Shown in pieces: positions 11,461-22,575 of a stretch of 64,000 bases of DNA (the stretch's first letter is position 1; the number at the start of each line of letters is the position of its first letter). Made by a program: the position numbers and the translations under genes. Origin of the DNA: Gigaspora rosea (lineage: Eukaryota; Glomeromycota; Glomeromycetes; Diversisporales; Gigasporaceae); assembly GCA_003550325.1 (NCBI GenBank), contig QKWP01000371.1, positions 116,656-180,655 of the forward strand, written 5' to 3'. A model generated the notes under the pieces. The model had not been told where the DNA came from. It saw only the letters and a list, made by a program, of their open reading frames with translations, and made no database searches.

Positions 11461-12846
11461 TTGTTGAAAGAGTTTGCAAACCTCTTTGCAAATGATATAA
11501 CTGAGCTAGGACGAACCAATTTGGTGACTCATCAAATCTATACTGAGGATGTACATCTTATTCGTTCTCGCCCTTATTCTGTACCTCCTAATGAACAAGA
11601 ATTTATACAAGAAGAAATCCAAAGAATGTTAGAACATAAACTCATTCAACTTTCTGATAGCCCTTGGACCTCACCTATTGTTCTAGTACAAAAGAAAAAT
11701 AGCAAATTACGATTCTGTGTAGACTATAGAAAAGTAAAAGCTGTCACTAAAAAGGATGCTTACCCTCTACCTCGTATTGATGAAATGCTTAATGCTCTTA
11801 CAGGATGCTCTTGGTTCTCTACTCTTGATCTTGCGAGTGGATATTGGCAAGTTGCCATAGACTCCCGTGACAAAGAGAAAACTGCCTTTACTACACGATA
11901 CGGAATTTATGAATTTAATGTAATGCCTTTTGGCCTTTGCAATGCTCCTGCAACTTTCCAAAGGCTAATGGACCGTGTATACAAAGGGATTGCATGGAAA
12001 TTCGTAGTTGTGTACTTAGATGATACAATTGTTTATTCTAAAACATTTGATGAACATTTAACCTACTTAAAAAGAGTATTTAATAGAATTAAACAAGCAG
12101 GACTCAGACTTAATATAGAAAAGTGCACTTTCTGGATGCACCAGTTACCCTTTCTTGAACATCTAATCTCTGCTAAAGGTATCGCCCCTGACCCTCAAAA
12201 AGTAGAAGCTGTTCAACGGATTCAGCCCCCTAAAAACTTTACAGCCCTTCGATCTTTCCTCGGACTTGCAGGATACTATCGCCAATTTATTCAAAACTTT
12301 TCATCAATTGCTCGCCCTTTGAATTCTCTTTTACAAAAAGATGAACCCTATCACTGGCAAGACAAACAACAGAGAGCTTTTGAAGAGTTAAAATCTAGAC
12401 TTATTACTGCCCCTATATTAGCATATCCAAACTTTAAAGAGACATTTATACTTGCTACTGATGCTTCTTACAATGGCTTTGGAGCCACACTAAGTCAACT
12501 AGATAGGAATGGAAAAGAACACCCAATTGCCTATACTAGTAAAAGTCTGCGAAAAGAAGAAATGAATTATGCAGCAACTGAATTAGAATGTGCTGCAGTT
12601 GTATGGGCTATAGAACATTTCCATAAATACTTAGGCACTACGAAATTCATCTTAGTTACAGACCACTCAGCATTGAAATGGTTACGTACTGCTGAACCCA
12701 AAGGAAGAATTGGAAGATGGATCTTGAAGCTCCAACCATACAATTTTGGAATTATTTATAAACTAGGCCGAATTCACTCGAATGTTGATGCCCTCTCACG
12801 GTTACCGACTCAGACAACTATACCTACTAAATCTCATGAATCTTGA
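11461..12846 (+). pseudogene. Gypsy A reverse transcriptase and RNase H
   Basis: 461 residues are open. The RT domain has SPWTSPIVLVQKKN, KLRFCVDYRKVKAVT, FSTLDLASGYWQV, MPFGLCNAPATFQRLM and the active-site YLDD in VVVYLDDTIVYS. The thumb and RNase H follow (ILATDASYNGFGA, ATELECAAVVWAIEHF, LVTDHSALKWL). This is the longest surviving pol piece in the window. It has no clean start codon of its own and was originally part of a gag-pol frame. Confidence 0.9.
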
Positions 12847-14137
12847 CCAATATAATAATCTTTACTACTATTGGGATACAGACCAATTTCCAGATGAACT
12901 TACGGACCAAAAACAGAAACGACTTATGACCCAGGCTAAATATTTTGAAGTTAGACATCACCTTCTCTATAAGAAGAATAAAAGAAACCCAGACAGACCT
13001 CTTAGAGTTATAAAATGGACAGAAGTTGAACCAGTATTATATATGATGCATAAGCATCCCACTGCTGGACATTTGGGAACGGACGCTATGTATTATAAAA
13101 TATCAGAATGTTATTATTGGGATCAAATGTATAGAGATATTCAAGAATATCTGAAGACTTGTGAGGAATGCCAACGAAGACAAAAAGGTCATAGAAAAGA
13201 ACCTTTACACCCTATACAAATAGGAAGAGCTTTCAAACATGTTGGAATTGACCTTGTAGGCCCTTTGCCTATAACTAAGCAAACCAATCGATATATTATT
13301 GTTGCTACCGAATACCTAACACGATGGCCAGAAGCTTGTGCTGTTCCAAATGCTAGTGCCAGTACACTTGCTCAGTTTATCTTTGAAGAAATAATCTGTA
13401 GACATAGAACTCCAAAAATTATCTTATCAGACCAAGGTCACAATTTTATTAGTGAAACAATTAGAATTCTCTGTGAGAAATTTCTTATCAAGCATAAATT
13501 CTCTTCTTCCTACCACCCTTAGACAAATGGTATGGTAGAAAGATTTAATAGAACATTGTGTGAATCACTTGCAAAAGTGAAAAGAGATGACGATTGGGAT
13601 TTGTATATACCTGCTATTCTCTTAGCATATAGAACAAAAAGACATGCTACCACAGGATATACCCTCTTTTAACTTATATATGGGAGATATGCTACCTTAC
13701 CAGTCGAAGCACTTTTCCCGGTAAAACTTACAGAAATTGATGATGAAATAGACTTACAAGGAAGTGTCCTCCAACGTGCTTATGATTTAATAGAGAAATT
13801 ACCAAATTACCAGAATTAGGCCAGGCAGAATACCGAACGGTCACAGCAAAAACAAAAAGTCCATTTTGATGCCAATATTCGAACAAAGACTTTTGAAATT
13901 GGTGATAAAGTATGGATACAAAGAAAGGAACTAGAAGCCTCTCGCTCAGCCAAATTTGAAGACAAAATATTTGGACCTTTCCTTATCTATGAGAAATTAG
14001 ACAATGGTGCTTATAAATTACAGACAATAGAAGGAAAAATTTTACAAAAATATTATAATAGTGATCGTCTTGCTAAATATTATGAGCCACAAACATGGGA
14101 ACCAGTAGTTGTTATTGATTCTCCTGGAAATTTCTAG
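12782..14137 (+). pseudogene. Gypsy A integrase
   Basis: It is in a different frame from the RT segment, overlapping its end. It shows the HHCC zinc domain (HKHPTAGHLG ... CEECQ) and the rve core with VGIDLVGPLP and ILSDQGHNFIS, followed by the catalytic-Glu and C-terminal regions. The frame is interrupted by TAG at about 13520 (CAG in copy B), TAA at about 13669 (CAA in B) and TAG at about 13818. It ends at the TAG near 14137, which copy B shares. Confidence 0.87.
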
Positions 14138-14232
14138 AAGAAATTTGATCTACAAGGGAATGAAATACACAATTTAATTCGTAAAACCTCAAAATATATT
14201 TATACAACTACCCTTTTGGAATTTTTCCAAAA

Positions 14233-14892
14233 ATGACCACCCCTATATTACAACCTCAAACCTTGTTAGTCCTCCAATACCTTTTTCAGACATGAAAACA
14301 AGATAATGTCGCCCAAAATTATGCATTGTGGATTACATCACAATGTGTATAGTTATGTGATAATAATGATACCACTCAGATGATTGACCTCACTAATGTA
14401 ATTACTTCTTTTCTTGAGCCAGACTCAAATAATTTTCTGAACACTCTAGACGACACAGAACAATTAGAAATTAATTTACTAGAAGTAAATGACACAGAAG
14501 AAATAAGCCCAAACTTGGAATTAGATGACATACAAGAAAAAACATTGTCAGTTCCAATTATTAATCAAGAAGAAGTCGCCCCTGCTCTATTACCTGAAAA
14601 ATTAAGCAGAATTATACAAGATATTATCCAACCTTGTGAACCTCTAACTCAGACTTCCATTCCTCCGTATACTGGAATAACGTATCAAGAGAAATTGCAG
14701 AAAATTCTCAAAGAATTAAAACTCGAACTAGAAACAGACAAGACCAAAATAAACTGCTCGAAGCTTATTATTATCTTGGTAACCTTATAGACAAGTACCC
14801 TAATACTCATGAAGATATATTCAATCTATACTTGAGAAGACTCAAGGAGAAAGAAGAGCCCGAGACACATGGAAGTGTGCCAAACGGATAAA
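14233..14892 (+). pseudogene. Gypsy A extra 3' ORF after integrase
   Basis: An acidic, Thr/Pro/Glu-rich frame starts ATGACCACCCC after integrase and is shared with copy B (about 49600-50263, minus). Copy A has two TGG to TGA/TAG stops early on and a frameshift near 14760. No membrane segment or signal peptide is visible, so an envelope protein is unlikely. I do not recognise the family. Confidence 0.65.
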
Positions 14893-14953
14893 ATTGCTTT
14901 TCTCTAACTGACCTATAGAAAACATCTCTCGAACAACCTATATTATTTATACA

Positions 14954-15028
14954 ATGATTATGAGATTAACCGATGCCGAACTTTCTCAAGTTCTTCCCCA
15001 AATTAGAACTCACGGAGTTCGTTCTTAA
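14954..15028 (+). CDS. Conserved 24-residue ORF next to the polypurine tract
   Basis: A short frame MIMRLTDAELSQVLPQIRTH... ends at the TAA immediately before the polypurine tract. Copy B has the same frame with only a few changes (about 49474-49548, minus strand), which suggests selection or recent common origin. It could be the terminal exon of the upstream 3' ORF. Confidence 0.4.
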   Translation: MIMRLTDAELSQVLPQIRTHGVRS

Positions 15029-15160
15029 AGGGGAGGGAAATGTTATAGAATAGGTTTTAGTTAATTTTGGTAAAAATTAGTTAGAAAATTAGAACTTAAT
15101 AAGGAAATTTTGTAATAACTGTATTTAGTAATAGTGATAAAAGAAATTGATGTGCAATGA

Positions 15161-15270
15161 CACTCAATGACGCTTAGCGACGCTTAACGATGCTTAGCGA
15201 CGCTTAACAACGCTTAGTGACGCTTAATAACACTTAGCGACGCTTAACGACACTTAGCGACACTTAGCTC
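15161..15270 (+). promoter_or_regulatory. 11-unit decamer array upstream of LTR TATA box
   Basis: Eleven consecutive 10-bp units, consensus GCGACGCTTA alternating with ACGACGCTTA, lie in exact register and end just upstream of the LTR promoter. The spacing is about one helical turn, so identical sites would face the same side of DNA. The LTRs of copy B have 13 units each. A transcription-factor array or U3 enhancer is inferred. Confidence 0.65.
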
Positions 15271-15272
15271 AA

Positions 15273-15284
15273 TAGATATATAAA
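15273..15284 (+). promoter_or_regulatory. LTR TATA box
   Basis: TAGATATATAAA lies directly after the decamer array and upstream of the predicted R region. The same motif sits at the same place in both copy B LTRs. Confidence 0.6.
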
Positions 15285-15615
15285 CCCACCTTATTTCTCT
15301 TAGTTTTAGACAGATCCAGATATTGTATTTTATCTTTACCCTTATATTTATTATCCTTCTCTCTTATTATTAATAAACTCTTGGGATTTCTAAGGAACAG
15401 ACACCTTAGAATAGCCCTCCTGTTAAATTAATAAACTGTCTATTATCTCTTGTTGTTTTATACCGAACTGCTATAGAGAAGTGTATAGTTCCTTACAGAC
15501 ATAAAAGAAACTATACTTCCCTCTTGCACACCACTTCACGCCCAAAGTAAGGGATCACAGGAGCTGTGTGATTGTTACTTTATCGGAATTAAAGAAGGCT
15601 TCCGGTACTGTAACA

Positions 15616-17796
15616 ATATATTAAAGAAGAGGGAGAGGGTAGGTCTCTGATAAAAAATAATCAGGTGATTAATAACACTGCCCTAATACTTATCTTCGTT
15701 GACATAGTGGCTCATTGTTTTTTTCATGTATAACGGCATCATCGTGACTTGATGTAGGTTTTTCAGTAATGGATAACTATGCTTAAAAAAAAAAAAAAAG
15801 TAAATATTGAAATAGAAGATTAAAATAATCAGATACTATGTTGCTTATTATGAAAAATTCTGGGCTCCAACTCGACACAATTGCCAAAGAGAACTTAAGC
15901 ACCCTTATCAAGCCATATAGTCGACTAGACACCTTCTAGAAGCCAGTACAAACAAACAGAAAATCTTTTATAATAAGCCAAGGTTGCTACCACACATTTT
16001 ATCAGATCCAATAGACGTTGTAAACAACCTTCTGTTCCCGAAAATTTTCACAAATATGACACTTACCTTTGTTGGTGAATTTAATGTTTTTTGTTTTTTT
16101 TTTCGTGTATAACGGCACCACAGACAAGCATTTCTTTGATTTTTGTATTGTTCATTCCCATTTAGTGGTAGTTGAAATGTTCAAAGACTCTTATTTTTAA
16201 ACGAACAAAATGTTTTTATTAAGGCTTTTGTCACTGGTAACCATGGACCGAGTGTTATACCAGACAGGTTTAAAAAATGATAAGAAAAAAAAAATTTGAT
16301 AATGCTAGGATAGTTGGCAAAGACCCCATACCTTCTGCCATATTGTCCCGAAATTGGAAGGGTTGCTCTTGTTCATCGATAATATCCAGTATTTCAAGTT
16401 CATATAATTAGGAAAAAACCTTTTTAAATTTTTGGAATTCCGACGTTAGAAAATCGAAGACTAAAGAATTATTTGTGTAAAAATATAAAATTTTTTGAAC
16501 GTGAAGTCAAGCACATCAAAACAAATAATTGACCAATCAGCATATAAGGCCAGATTATCATGAGATTTCAAGTATCACATAAATTGCCCGATTTTTGTAA
16601 ATCGTTACCAATTAATTAAAGGTTTTTTTCTATCTCTTCTATTAACGCGGTAGATAAATCATATTGTCCTACAACATATTCGTTTAATCCCTCTTAAAAT
16701 AACGATTTAGAAAAGTAGTATAAGTGTAAAGTTTAGATTGTGTGATCTTAAAGATTTAGGATGTAGTAATAGATTTTATATAGATACAATATGTAATACG
16801 GCCGTAGAACAAAACTATGAATATTTAAAGATCTCTTCAATAAATAATAGTTCGTGATGCTATGAAAAATTCAGGTTTATTAGATATAGAATTAAATACA
16901 GAGATTATATAAAATTTAAATAGCGATAGTTATACATAAGTTATACATATGTAATATAATTGGTCTAAATCAATAATGGCATGTTTATCTGCCTGTAATA
17001 AAATTCAACGACGTTTATTTGAAATTTTAAATAAAATTTTGATTAATAAATTTCTCGATTTGGCTAGCATGTAACAATCACTATATGCTAATACATCAAA
17101 AAAGGTAATTTTGACGTCATTCAAGTTTTCGCAAAAATTCTATGAAATATCTGACTAGTCATTTTTTTAATGGGCCGTTAAATGTTTGATATTAAAATTT
17201 CGGTTTTACTTTTATTTAATAATAAAGATCGTAATTCTTTATCTGTTTTTGGATATCTAATACGTGCTAGTTATGTGCTTCAAAGTTTACGTAAAATCGT
17301 TTAAATAGCTACTTAAATATCGTAATTGCACTGATCATTATGATTTTGCTGCAGTATTGCAAGAATTTCTATCGTAGCATTGCATTTATTTCCATATCCA
17401 ACACTAGATTTTCTGTTTCCATGAGTGTGCCAGTATTCTAGCTTCGTGTTGCTGCTTCCTTTTAAGATAATGTGACCTACAGTATTAGAATATAATTACC
17501 GCAATACAATAATATCTAGGCCTCTGGATTAATTGTATTGTTGCCTGCTCTATTTAGCTGATCGGTTTCTCGCTCATGTTAAATACTTTAAAAAAATTTA
17601 GGTGACATAGTTAGTGGACAAGCTGACAATTTTTCTTTTCGAAATGGAAATTAAGGTTCACCAGCTTTTGTTAGTACAATGAAAAAATGAAAGCGCGAAA
17701 GAAAAAATTCATTATAATTTATTCTTTTATATATTATTTTTAGCAAGTTATAAATTTTGAAATTTGTTCAATATTATTAAATATCCTGCTTTACCC
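15616..17796. other. Gene-free stretch with decayed sequence
   Basis: No intact gene was found. A motif GTATAACGGCAYCA preceded by a T-tract occurs twice (about 15730 and 16107). On the minus strand, about 16300-16410 reads as a short protein-like stretch, but I could not extend it. It may be the relic of an old transposon. Confidence 0.4.
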
Positions 17797-20700
17797 TCAA
17801 AATATTTCCTCATCAAGTTCAATTTTAAACGTTTTGATTATTTCTATCCTACGTTGAACTTCCTCTTCAACGTCCATGAAACATTGAGGCATCTTAACTA
17901 ATTCGCCAACCTCTTCACCAAAATTTCTCGATGTATACTTGATCCAATCATTAATTACTATTGATTTTTTACTTTTAATTATTGCATTTGAAATATCAAT
18001 CCTTTTTTGATGATCATTTTCACTTACTTCCCAATCTTTAAAGAATACATATCCATTCAGATGATGAATTGCCAACCAATACATGAATGGTGCTTTTTCG
18101 CGTGTAACCTTGCAATGAATGACTGCTCCAACATATGCTTGCAATATAGTTGTATTGGATTCTAAGGGCCAAAAATATGAATTTAATGGTTCTAAACATA
18201 TCACATCTTTATATTCAATTCCAATAGTTCCCAGAATATCGTGCAAATCACTCCATACCAGATGCTTGAAGTCAACGGGGTAAATGGATGTTATTGGCAG
18301 AATTAATAATTGTGCAAAAGATTTGTTACCGTATGATCCAGCTGCATAAGCTGCTGAAAAATCAGTAAAAAATTGATAAAATGGTACTGCGAGAACTCCC
18401 GCTGTATCCTCCAGAAATTGCTTAATAAGTTTAGTATTATTAGCAGAGGATTGTTGAAAAGTGAATGATGAAATAATTTTTTCAATCCGTTGTTCAATGT
18501 CAGGTGCTCTATATATCTCACCATCCAACATGAATATCTTCATAATGGATATTATCATTGTAATAGGGTCCATAATAAATTTAACAGTTGAAGAATTCGT
18601 AATGTTTTTGCATATTTTCATCACTTCGCACACCAAAGTCAAACAATTTCGAACGATTTCAATCCGAACTTCAGTGTCCATTACTAGATCTGATTTCTTG
18701 GAATAGAGAATATCAATTGGTGTCCATATCCAATTTTTTAACAATGGCAATCCATCGGAAGTTCCGTTATCCCACAATAAAGTATAATTCTCCCGATTAT
18801 CATTATTATTTGTAACAATCAGACGTTCATAAAATGATATAAGTATATTGATACACTCTCTCATAGAAGTGTCGGGTGACTTTGAGCTTATTCCGTTCAC
18901 TATTCGGCCTAGAACGTCTAAAGCCATTTTTTCATCGCCGGGTAAAATATTAGGCATTATTATTAAAGCATCATGTAATAAACTAGTTAAATTTTGAAAT
19001 TTTATTTCATTTGTTCCTATATTATCAATAAGCATGCTGATAGCAATCATCCATTCATAAAGCAAATAAGTGTGCATTCTGTTAAAGAAATCAAGCCAAT
19101 CGCCTTTCACTGAATTTTTTACCGAATATAGTTGTAACGGCTCAATTGGTATACTTGATTTGATCATCTCCAATGCTTTTAATGAAAAGTTATTGTCGTT
19201 AGAAAGCAATTGGCATGTCTGATAAATCAAAGAAACGTATGACAAATACGTATCACATATTATTGAAATTGAAATGGTTTCAGAAATGTACTTATAAGTG
19301 GATGAATGATATGCACCAGATAAATTTGATATCTGCCAAATCTCATCTCTTGATAATTTTTGTGTATTTTGTATCTGATTAGTTAATTGATGCCGTAAAT
19401 AATTGCAAAGATGAGACGAAGGCCAACATGCAAGACATAGTTTTTCCCAAATCCCCTGTATTTCACTAATATCTTTTAGATGATGCTCGCCTAAATACTT
19501 ACACCACGTAGCAATATATCTTGTAACACTAGATATCAAATTTAAGGTTTTTTCATAATCTTCGTGAATATCAAGATTTTGTGATAAGAGAGAGAAGGAA
19601 AATGTATTCATCCAATTTGCCAAGAAATCAACAGAGTCTCTTATAATCTCGCTCGGTTGTGCCCCACATTCTTTAATATTGCCTGATTCTGTATCTTGAA
19701 CACGAATCCAAATTTCCAAAAGCCTGAAGAATGACGTCGCTATTCCCAGCTTCTGTTGCATTTGATAATTGTCACTATTCTTCCACTCCCATGGAGGAGT
19801 AAGTGAATATAATATTTCCCTCACTAAATACCAATTTACAATACAATATGTTTGCGAAAATATTTCATGATAAAGTCCATATGCAGCAAGGGTTTGGTAT
19901 ATGCACAATGTTTCTTGGAAAAAGTTATATCCAATGGTCATTTCAAATTCATTAGAAAATGATGCTGGATTGATCGCAATATATCTCAAAAAAGTGTTCA
20001 TATACCTATTTATAATTTCTTTACTGATTTTCTTTGAGGATTGACACAGTATGTGAATGAGCTTAGCAGCTGCTAAGTTCGGATATCTGGACTCATTTGA
20101 TGAGTCATCATTGTTCGTAGGTGGCCAAGCTACGCACAAAAACTTATTATGAACAACATCTAACAACCGATGGCATTCAAATATAATTTTTGCAGTTTTT
20201 CGCGAATGACGCGCAAAGCGAACAAGCATAAGCAAGATTTGTTCATTTGTGACACGAGGAAGTCTTACTGATTCCAAAAGATATAATAGTCGATGAGTAA
20301 TGTCCATCGAAATAAGCCCTGCGATAAGATCTTTTGATGCAAGTTTAACATGAGTCTCCATTGTATCATATTCTTCCTCAGCCTCATAAGCACTGATCTC
20401 AATTCCAAAATATTTTTTTGTTTGTGCATCATTTCTTACCCCAAGAGAAACAAATTCACACCCACGATATAATCTACCAACCTTCCCCCAGAGTTTCTCT
20501 TCCTGATAAAATTCTTTGGGTCCGCCAATAATCCAAGCAGATATTGTATCAATAGCTGCTATAATTACTGTCTCAAATTTATCATCTAATGCGATCCGTA
20601 GATAAGTCGGAAGCTTTAATTTAATTGCCCAATCTATAATCCTTCTCCCAGTTTCAACACCATAGTAACCTGCTCTGACCTTCCTTATTATTCTTCCAAT

Positions 20701-21504
20701 AACATTTAAAGGAATTGTTCTTTGACTTGGGACAACACTTCTCATTAGATGAAGCAATTCATCTAGCGTGTAGCCGGCTCGATCAGGCTCAGCTCCGTGA
20801 TGATGAAGACCTATATATGAAGGAACAGTAGAGTTCTTATCTATTATCTTTCCATTGAAATCGAATCTATATGACGCTTCAGGAGAATCTAATGGAGTTG
20901 TGACGCTAGAACCATGATCTTTCTTCTGAGGTTCACAAGAAGACTGCGCTTTGTCATTTTTAAAGTCAACACCCATCCATTCTAATTTTTCATATTCTAT
21001 GGGTGTATCAGGATAGAACTTTTTCTTCATTTCAAGTAACATTGAGTCCTCGCTTTCAAATGTCTTAGGACTTGGATCTTGGTGATTTATATTAAGCTTA
21101 GTCGATGATGATATATTTTGTTTAGATCCTTCAATCTTTTGATTGCCGTAAATATTAGAATCACCAGCTTTCACATTTTCATTTGTCTCTAATGCTTGAC
21201 GTTTTTTTTGCCTGAATAGACTTCGATGATTCCTATGAACTGGTTGTGGAAACCCATCAATAGGAGCAGAAACGTTAGGAAACGACGGAGCTATTACCGG
21301 CCCATTTGAAATATTTTCAGTAACACCACGAACAATTCCAGTTGTATGGGAACGTAAATCCAAAACCTTTTTGCTTATTGGTTCATGCTCTCTGACATTT
21401 TCTTCAAGATCTAAATTAAATCTTTGGGCACGAACAGTCGCAGCTGGTCTTGTATTTTTGGCAAAGAATTCCTCTTGAAGTCTTAGAAGGTCTTCTTCAG
21501 ACAT
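17797..21504 (-). CDS. RPAP1: RNA polymerase II-associated protein 1
   Basis: A single exon encodes 1235 residues. RPAP1 bridges RNA polymerase II with the R2TP/RPAP assembly and import machinery (family knowledge). The N-terminal motif SEEDLLRLQEEFFAKN matches RPAP1_N. The best-conserved part, RPAP1_C at about residues 210-285, has YRFDFNGKIID, then GLHHHGAEPDRAGYTLDELL and the SVVPSQR segment. The remainder is helical and repeat-like, and human RPAP1 is about 1390 residues. The start chosen is the ATG at 21504; an upstream in-frame TTG is ignored. No intron, frameshift or stop is seen, and it is the longest intact gene in the window. Neighbours are unrelated in function. Confidence 0.95.
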   Translation of the reverse strand: MSEEDLLRLQEEFFAKNTRPAATVRAQRFNLDLEENVREHEPISKKVLDLRSHTTGIVRGVTENISNGPVIAPSFPNVSAPIDGFPQPVHRNHRSLFRQKKRQALETNENVKAGDSNIYGNQKIEGSKQNISSSTKLNINHQDPSPKTFESEDSMLLEMKKKFYPDTPIEYEKLEWMGVDFKNDKAQSSCEPQKKDHGSSVTTPLDSPEASYRFDFNGKIIDKNSTVPSYIGLHHHGAEPDRAGYTLDELLHLMRSVVPSQRTIPLNVIGRIIRKVRAGYYGVETGRRIIDWAIKLKLPTYLRIALDDKFETVIIAAIDTISAWIIGGPKEFYQEEKLWGKVGRLYRGCEFVSLGVRNDAQTKKYFGIEISAYEAEEEYDTMETHVKLASKDLIAGLISMDITHRLLYLLESVRLPRVTNEQILLMLVRFARHSRKTAKIIFECHRLLDVVHNKFLCVAWPPTNNDDSSNESRYPNLAAAKLIHILCQSSKKISKEIINRYMNTFLRYIAINPASFSNEFEMTIGYNFFQETLCIYQTLAAYGLYHEIFSQTYCIVNWYLVREILYSLTPPWEWKNSDNYQMQQKLGIATSFFRLLEIWIRVQDTESGNIKECGAQPSEIIRDSVDFLANWMNTFSFSLLSQNLDIHEDYEKTLNLISSVTRYIATWCKYLGEHHLKDISEIQGIWEKLCLACWPSSHLCNYLRHQLTNQIQNTQKLSRDEIWQISNLSGAYHSSTYKYISETISISIICDTYLSYVSLIYQTCQLLSNDNNFSLKALEMIKSSIPIEPLQLYSVKNSVKGDWLDFFNRMHTYLLYEWMIAISMLIDNIGTNEIKFQNLTSLLHDALIIMPNILPGDEKMALDVLGRIVNGISSKSPDTSMRECINILISFYERLIVTNNNDNRENYTLLWDNGTSDGLPLLKNWIWTPIDILYSKKSDLVMDTEVRIEIVRNCLTLVCEVMKICKNITNSSTVKFIMDPITMIISIMKIFMLDGEIYRAPDIEQRIEKIISSFTFQQSSANNTKLIKQFLEDTAGVLAVPFYQFFTDFSAAYAAGSYGNKSFAQLLILPITSIYPVDFKHLVWSDLHDILGTIGIEYKDVICLEPLNSYFWPLESNTTILQAYVGAVIHCKVTREKAPFMYWLAIHHLNGYVFFKDWEVSENDHQKRIDISNAIIKSKKSIVINDWIKYTSRNFGEEVGELVKMPQCFMDVEEEVQRRIEIIKTFKIELDEEIF

Positions 21505-22037
21505 TGTAACCAATATTGTTTTGTTAAAGGAGGTCTATATTACAGTATTATGTGTAATGAGTATGCGGATATTCGATTTGATTGGCTCATAAAACACAAC
21601 ATAAAAAAAAATTTTTTTTAAAGTAAGGCTTACTATGAAAAACCTGCTATAAATTTGATTTGTTCCATAAGATAACCCAGTTTCAGATTTTCATTTTGAC
21701 CCAACTTAGCAGGGATGTGAATAGACTATCTAATTGCCTAGCCTATTGGGAATTCTATTAGTCTAATGAGTCTAATGTCTATTGCTGTATTGGTATTGTT
21801 TTTTATATATTAGCATCTAAAATTAACCAATTACATTGTTTTAAATTATTTAATAATTTGTCTTTTGTCTAATAACTAATTAGACATCATTGGACAGTCA
21901 TTGGACCATTAGACTGTCTATTGAGTTTATTGGCTTGTCTATTGCTCTCTCCCTTTTACTCCTCTTTTCCTTTTACCCCTCTCTCCCTTTCTCTCTCTTT
22001 TTTTCTTTTTTTTCTCTCTTTTTTTTTTCTCTATTCA
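21505..22037. other. RPAP1 upstream region and pyrimidine tract
   Basis: The RPAP1 promoter must lie here on the minus strand; no clear TATA box is assigned. About 21885-21950 holds imperfect TTGGACTGTCTATTG-like direct and inverted repeats. About 21945-22032 is a nearly pure C/T run. Open frames here are low complexity and not credible. Confidence 0.5.
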
Positions 22038-22395
22038 CAACCCTGAATTTAGGTTCAAATGAGCCCATTCCGGATTTATTTACACCCAACTCAGGTACTG
22101 TACAAATGATCCATTCTAGGTTCATTTGAGCCCGAATTTGGTTCAAATGGGTCTATTCTTGGCTCATTTGAACTCGGCACGGGTTCAAATGAGCTTATTC
22201 CGGTTCATTTAAACCAGGTTCAAATGATCCTATTCTGTGTTCATTTGAACCAACCCGGGTACAAATTTTGGCCTATTCAGGTTATTCGAACCCCAATTCG
22301 GGTTCCAACCCAGGTTCAAATGAATCAACCCGGGTTCATTTGTATCCATTCAGGGTTCAAATGAACCAAAGCTGGGTTCATTTGAACCCGATTCA
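22038..22395. repeat. Array of palindromic GGTTCAAATGAACC-type units
   Basis: About twelve units of GGTTCAAATG or its complement CATTTGAACC alternate in both orientations at roughly 25-35 bp spacing, joined by CCCGGG- or CCTATTC-type linkers. Several joined pairs make 20-30 bp palindromes. It ends about 180 bp upstream of the SLD5 start codon. It may be a decayed transposon end or an upstream regulatory repeat; neither is shown. Confidence 0.8.
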
Positions 22396-22575
22396 ATTTA
22401 AAAAAACCTAGTTTAATTGGTCCGTTTATAATGCCAATCACGTGATGGTTCTCAAATATTATTTTATGCACAGTTCTCAAAAGTACTTTATCTCGAACAT
22501 CAACCAATCAAAATCTGCTATAGGTTAGAACTAATTATGGTAGCCTACATGATAGATTCTATTTAACAAATTATA

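Larger units (their letters stand above)
9421..15615 (+). mobile_element. Ty3/gypsy retrotransposon copy A, 5'-truncated
   Basis: This is a second copy of the family represented fully by copy B (48868-58176). It starts abruptly inside the protease region; the 5' LTR, the leader and most of gag are gone. The order is protease, zinc knuckles, a coiled-coil segment, reverse transcriptase-RNase H, integrase, an extra 3' reading frame, a polypurine tract and one LTR. Protease-before-RT-before-integrase order is the Ty3/gypsy layout. Frames are broken by many stops, mostly TGG to TGA/TAG and CAR to TAR compared with copy B. Confidence 0.9.
15041..15615 (+). repeat. 3' LTR of gypsy copy A
   Basis: The 575-bp LTR begins TGTTATAGAATA right after the polypurine tract AAAGGGGAGGGAAA and ends GGTACTGTAACA. 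It matches both LTRs of copy B (592 bp). The roughly 20-bp length difference corresponds mainly to two fewer decamer units in its U3 array. Confidence 0.92.

Noticed and set aside
22325..22507. 60-residue minus-strand frame
   Set aside because: It is largely the palindromic GGTTCAAATG repeat.
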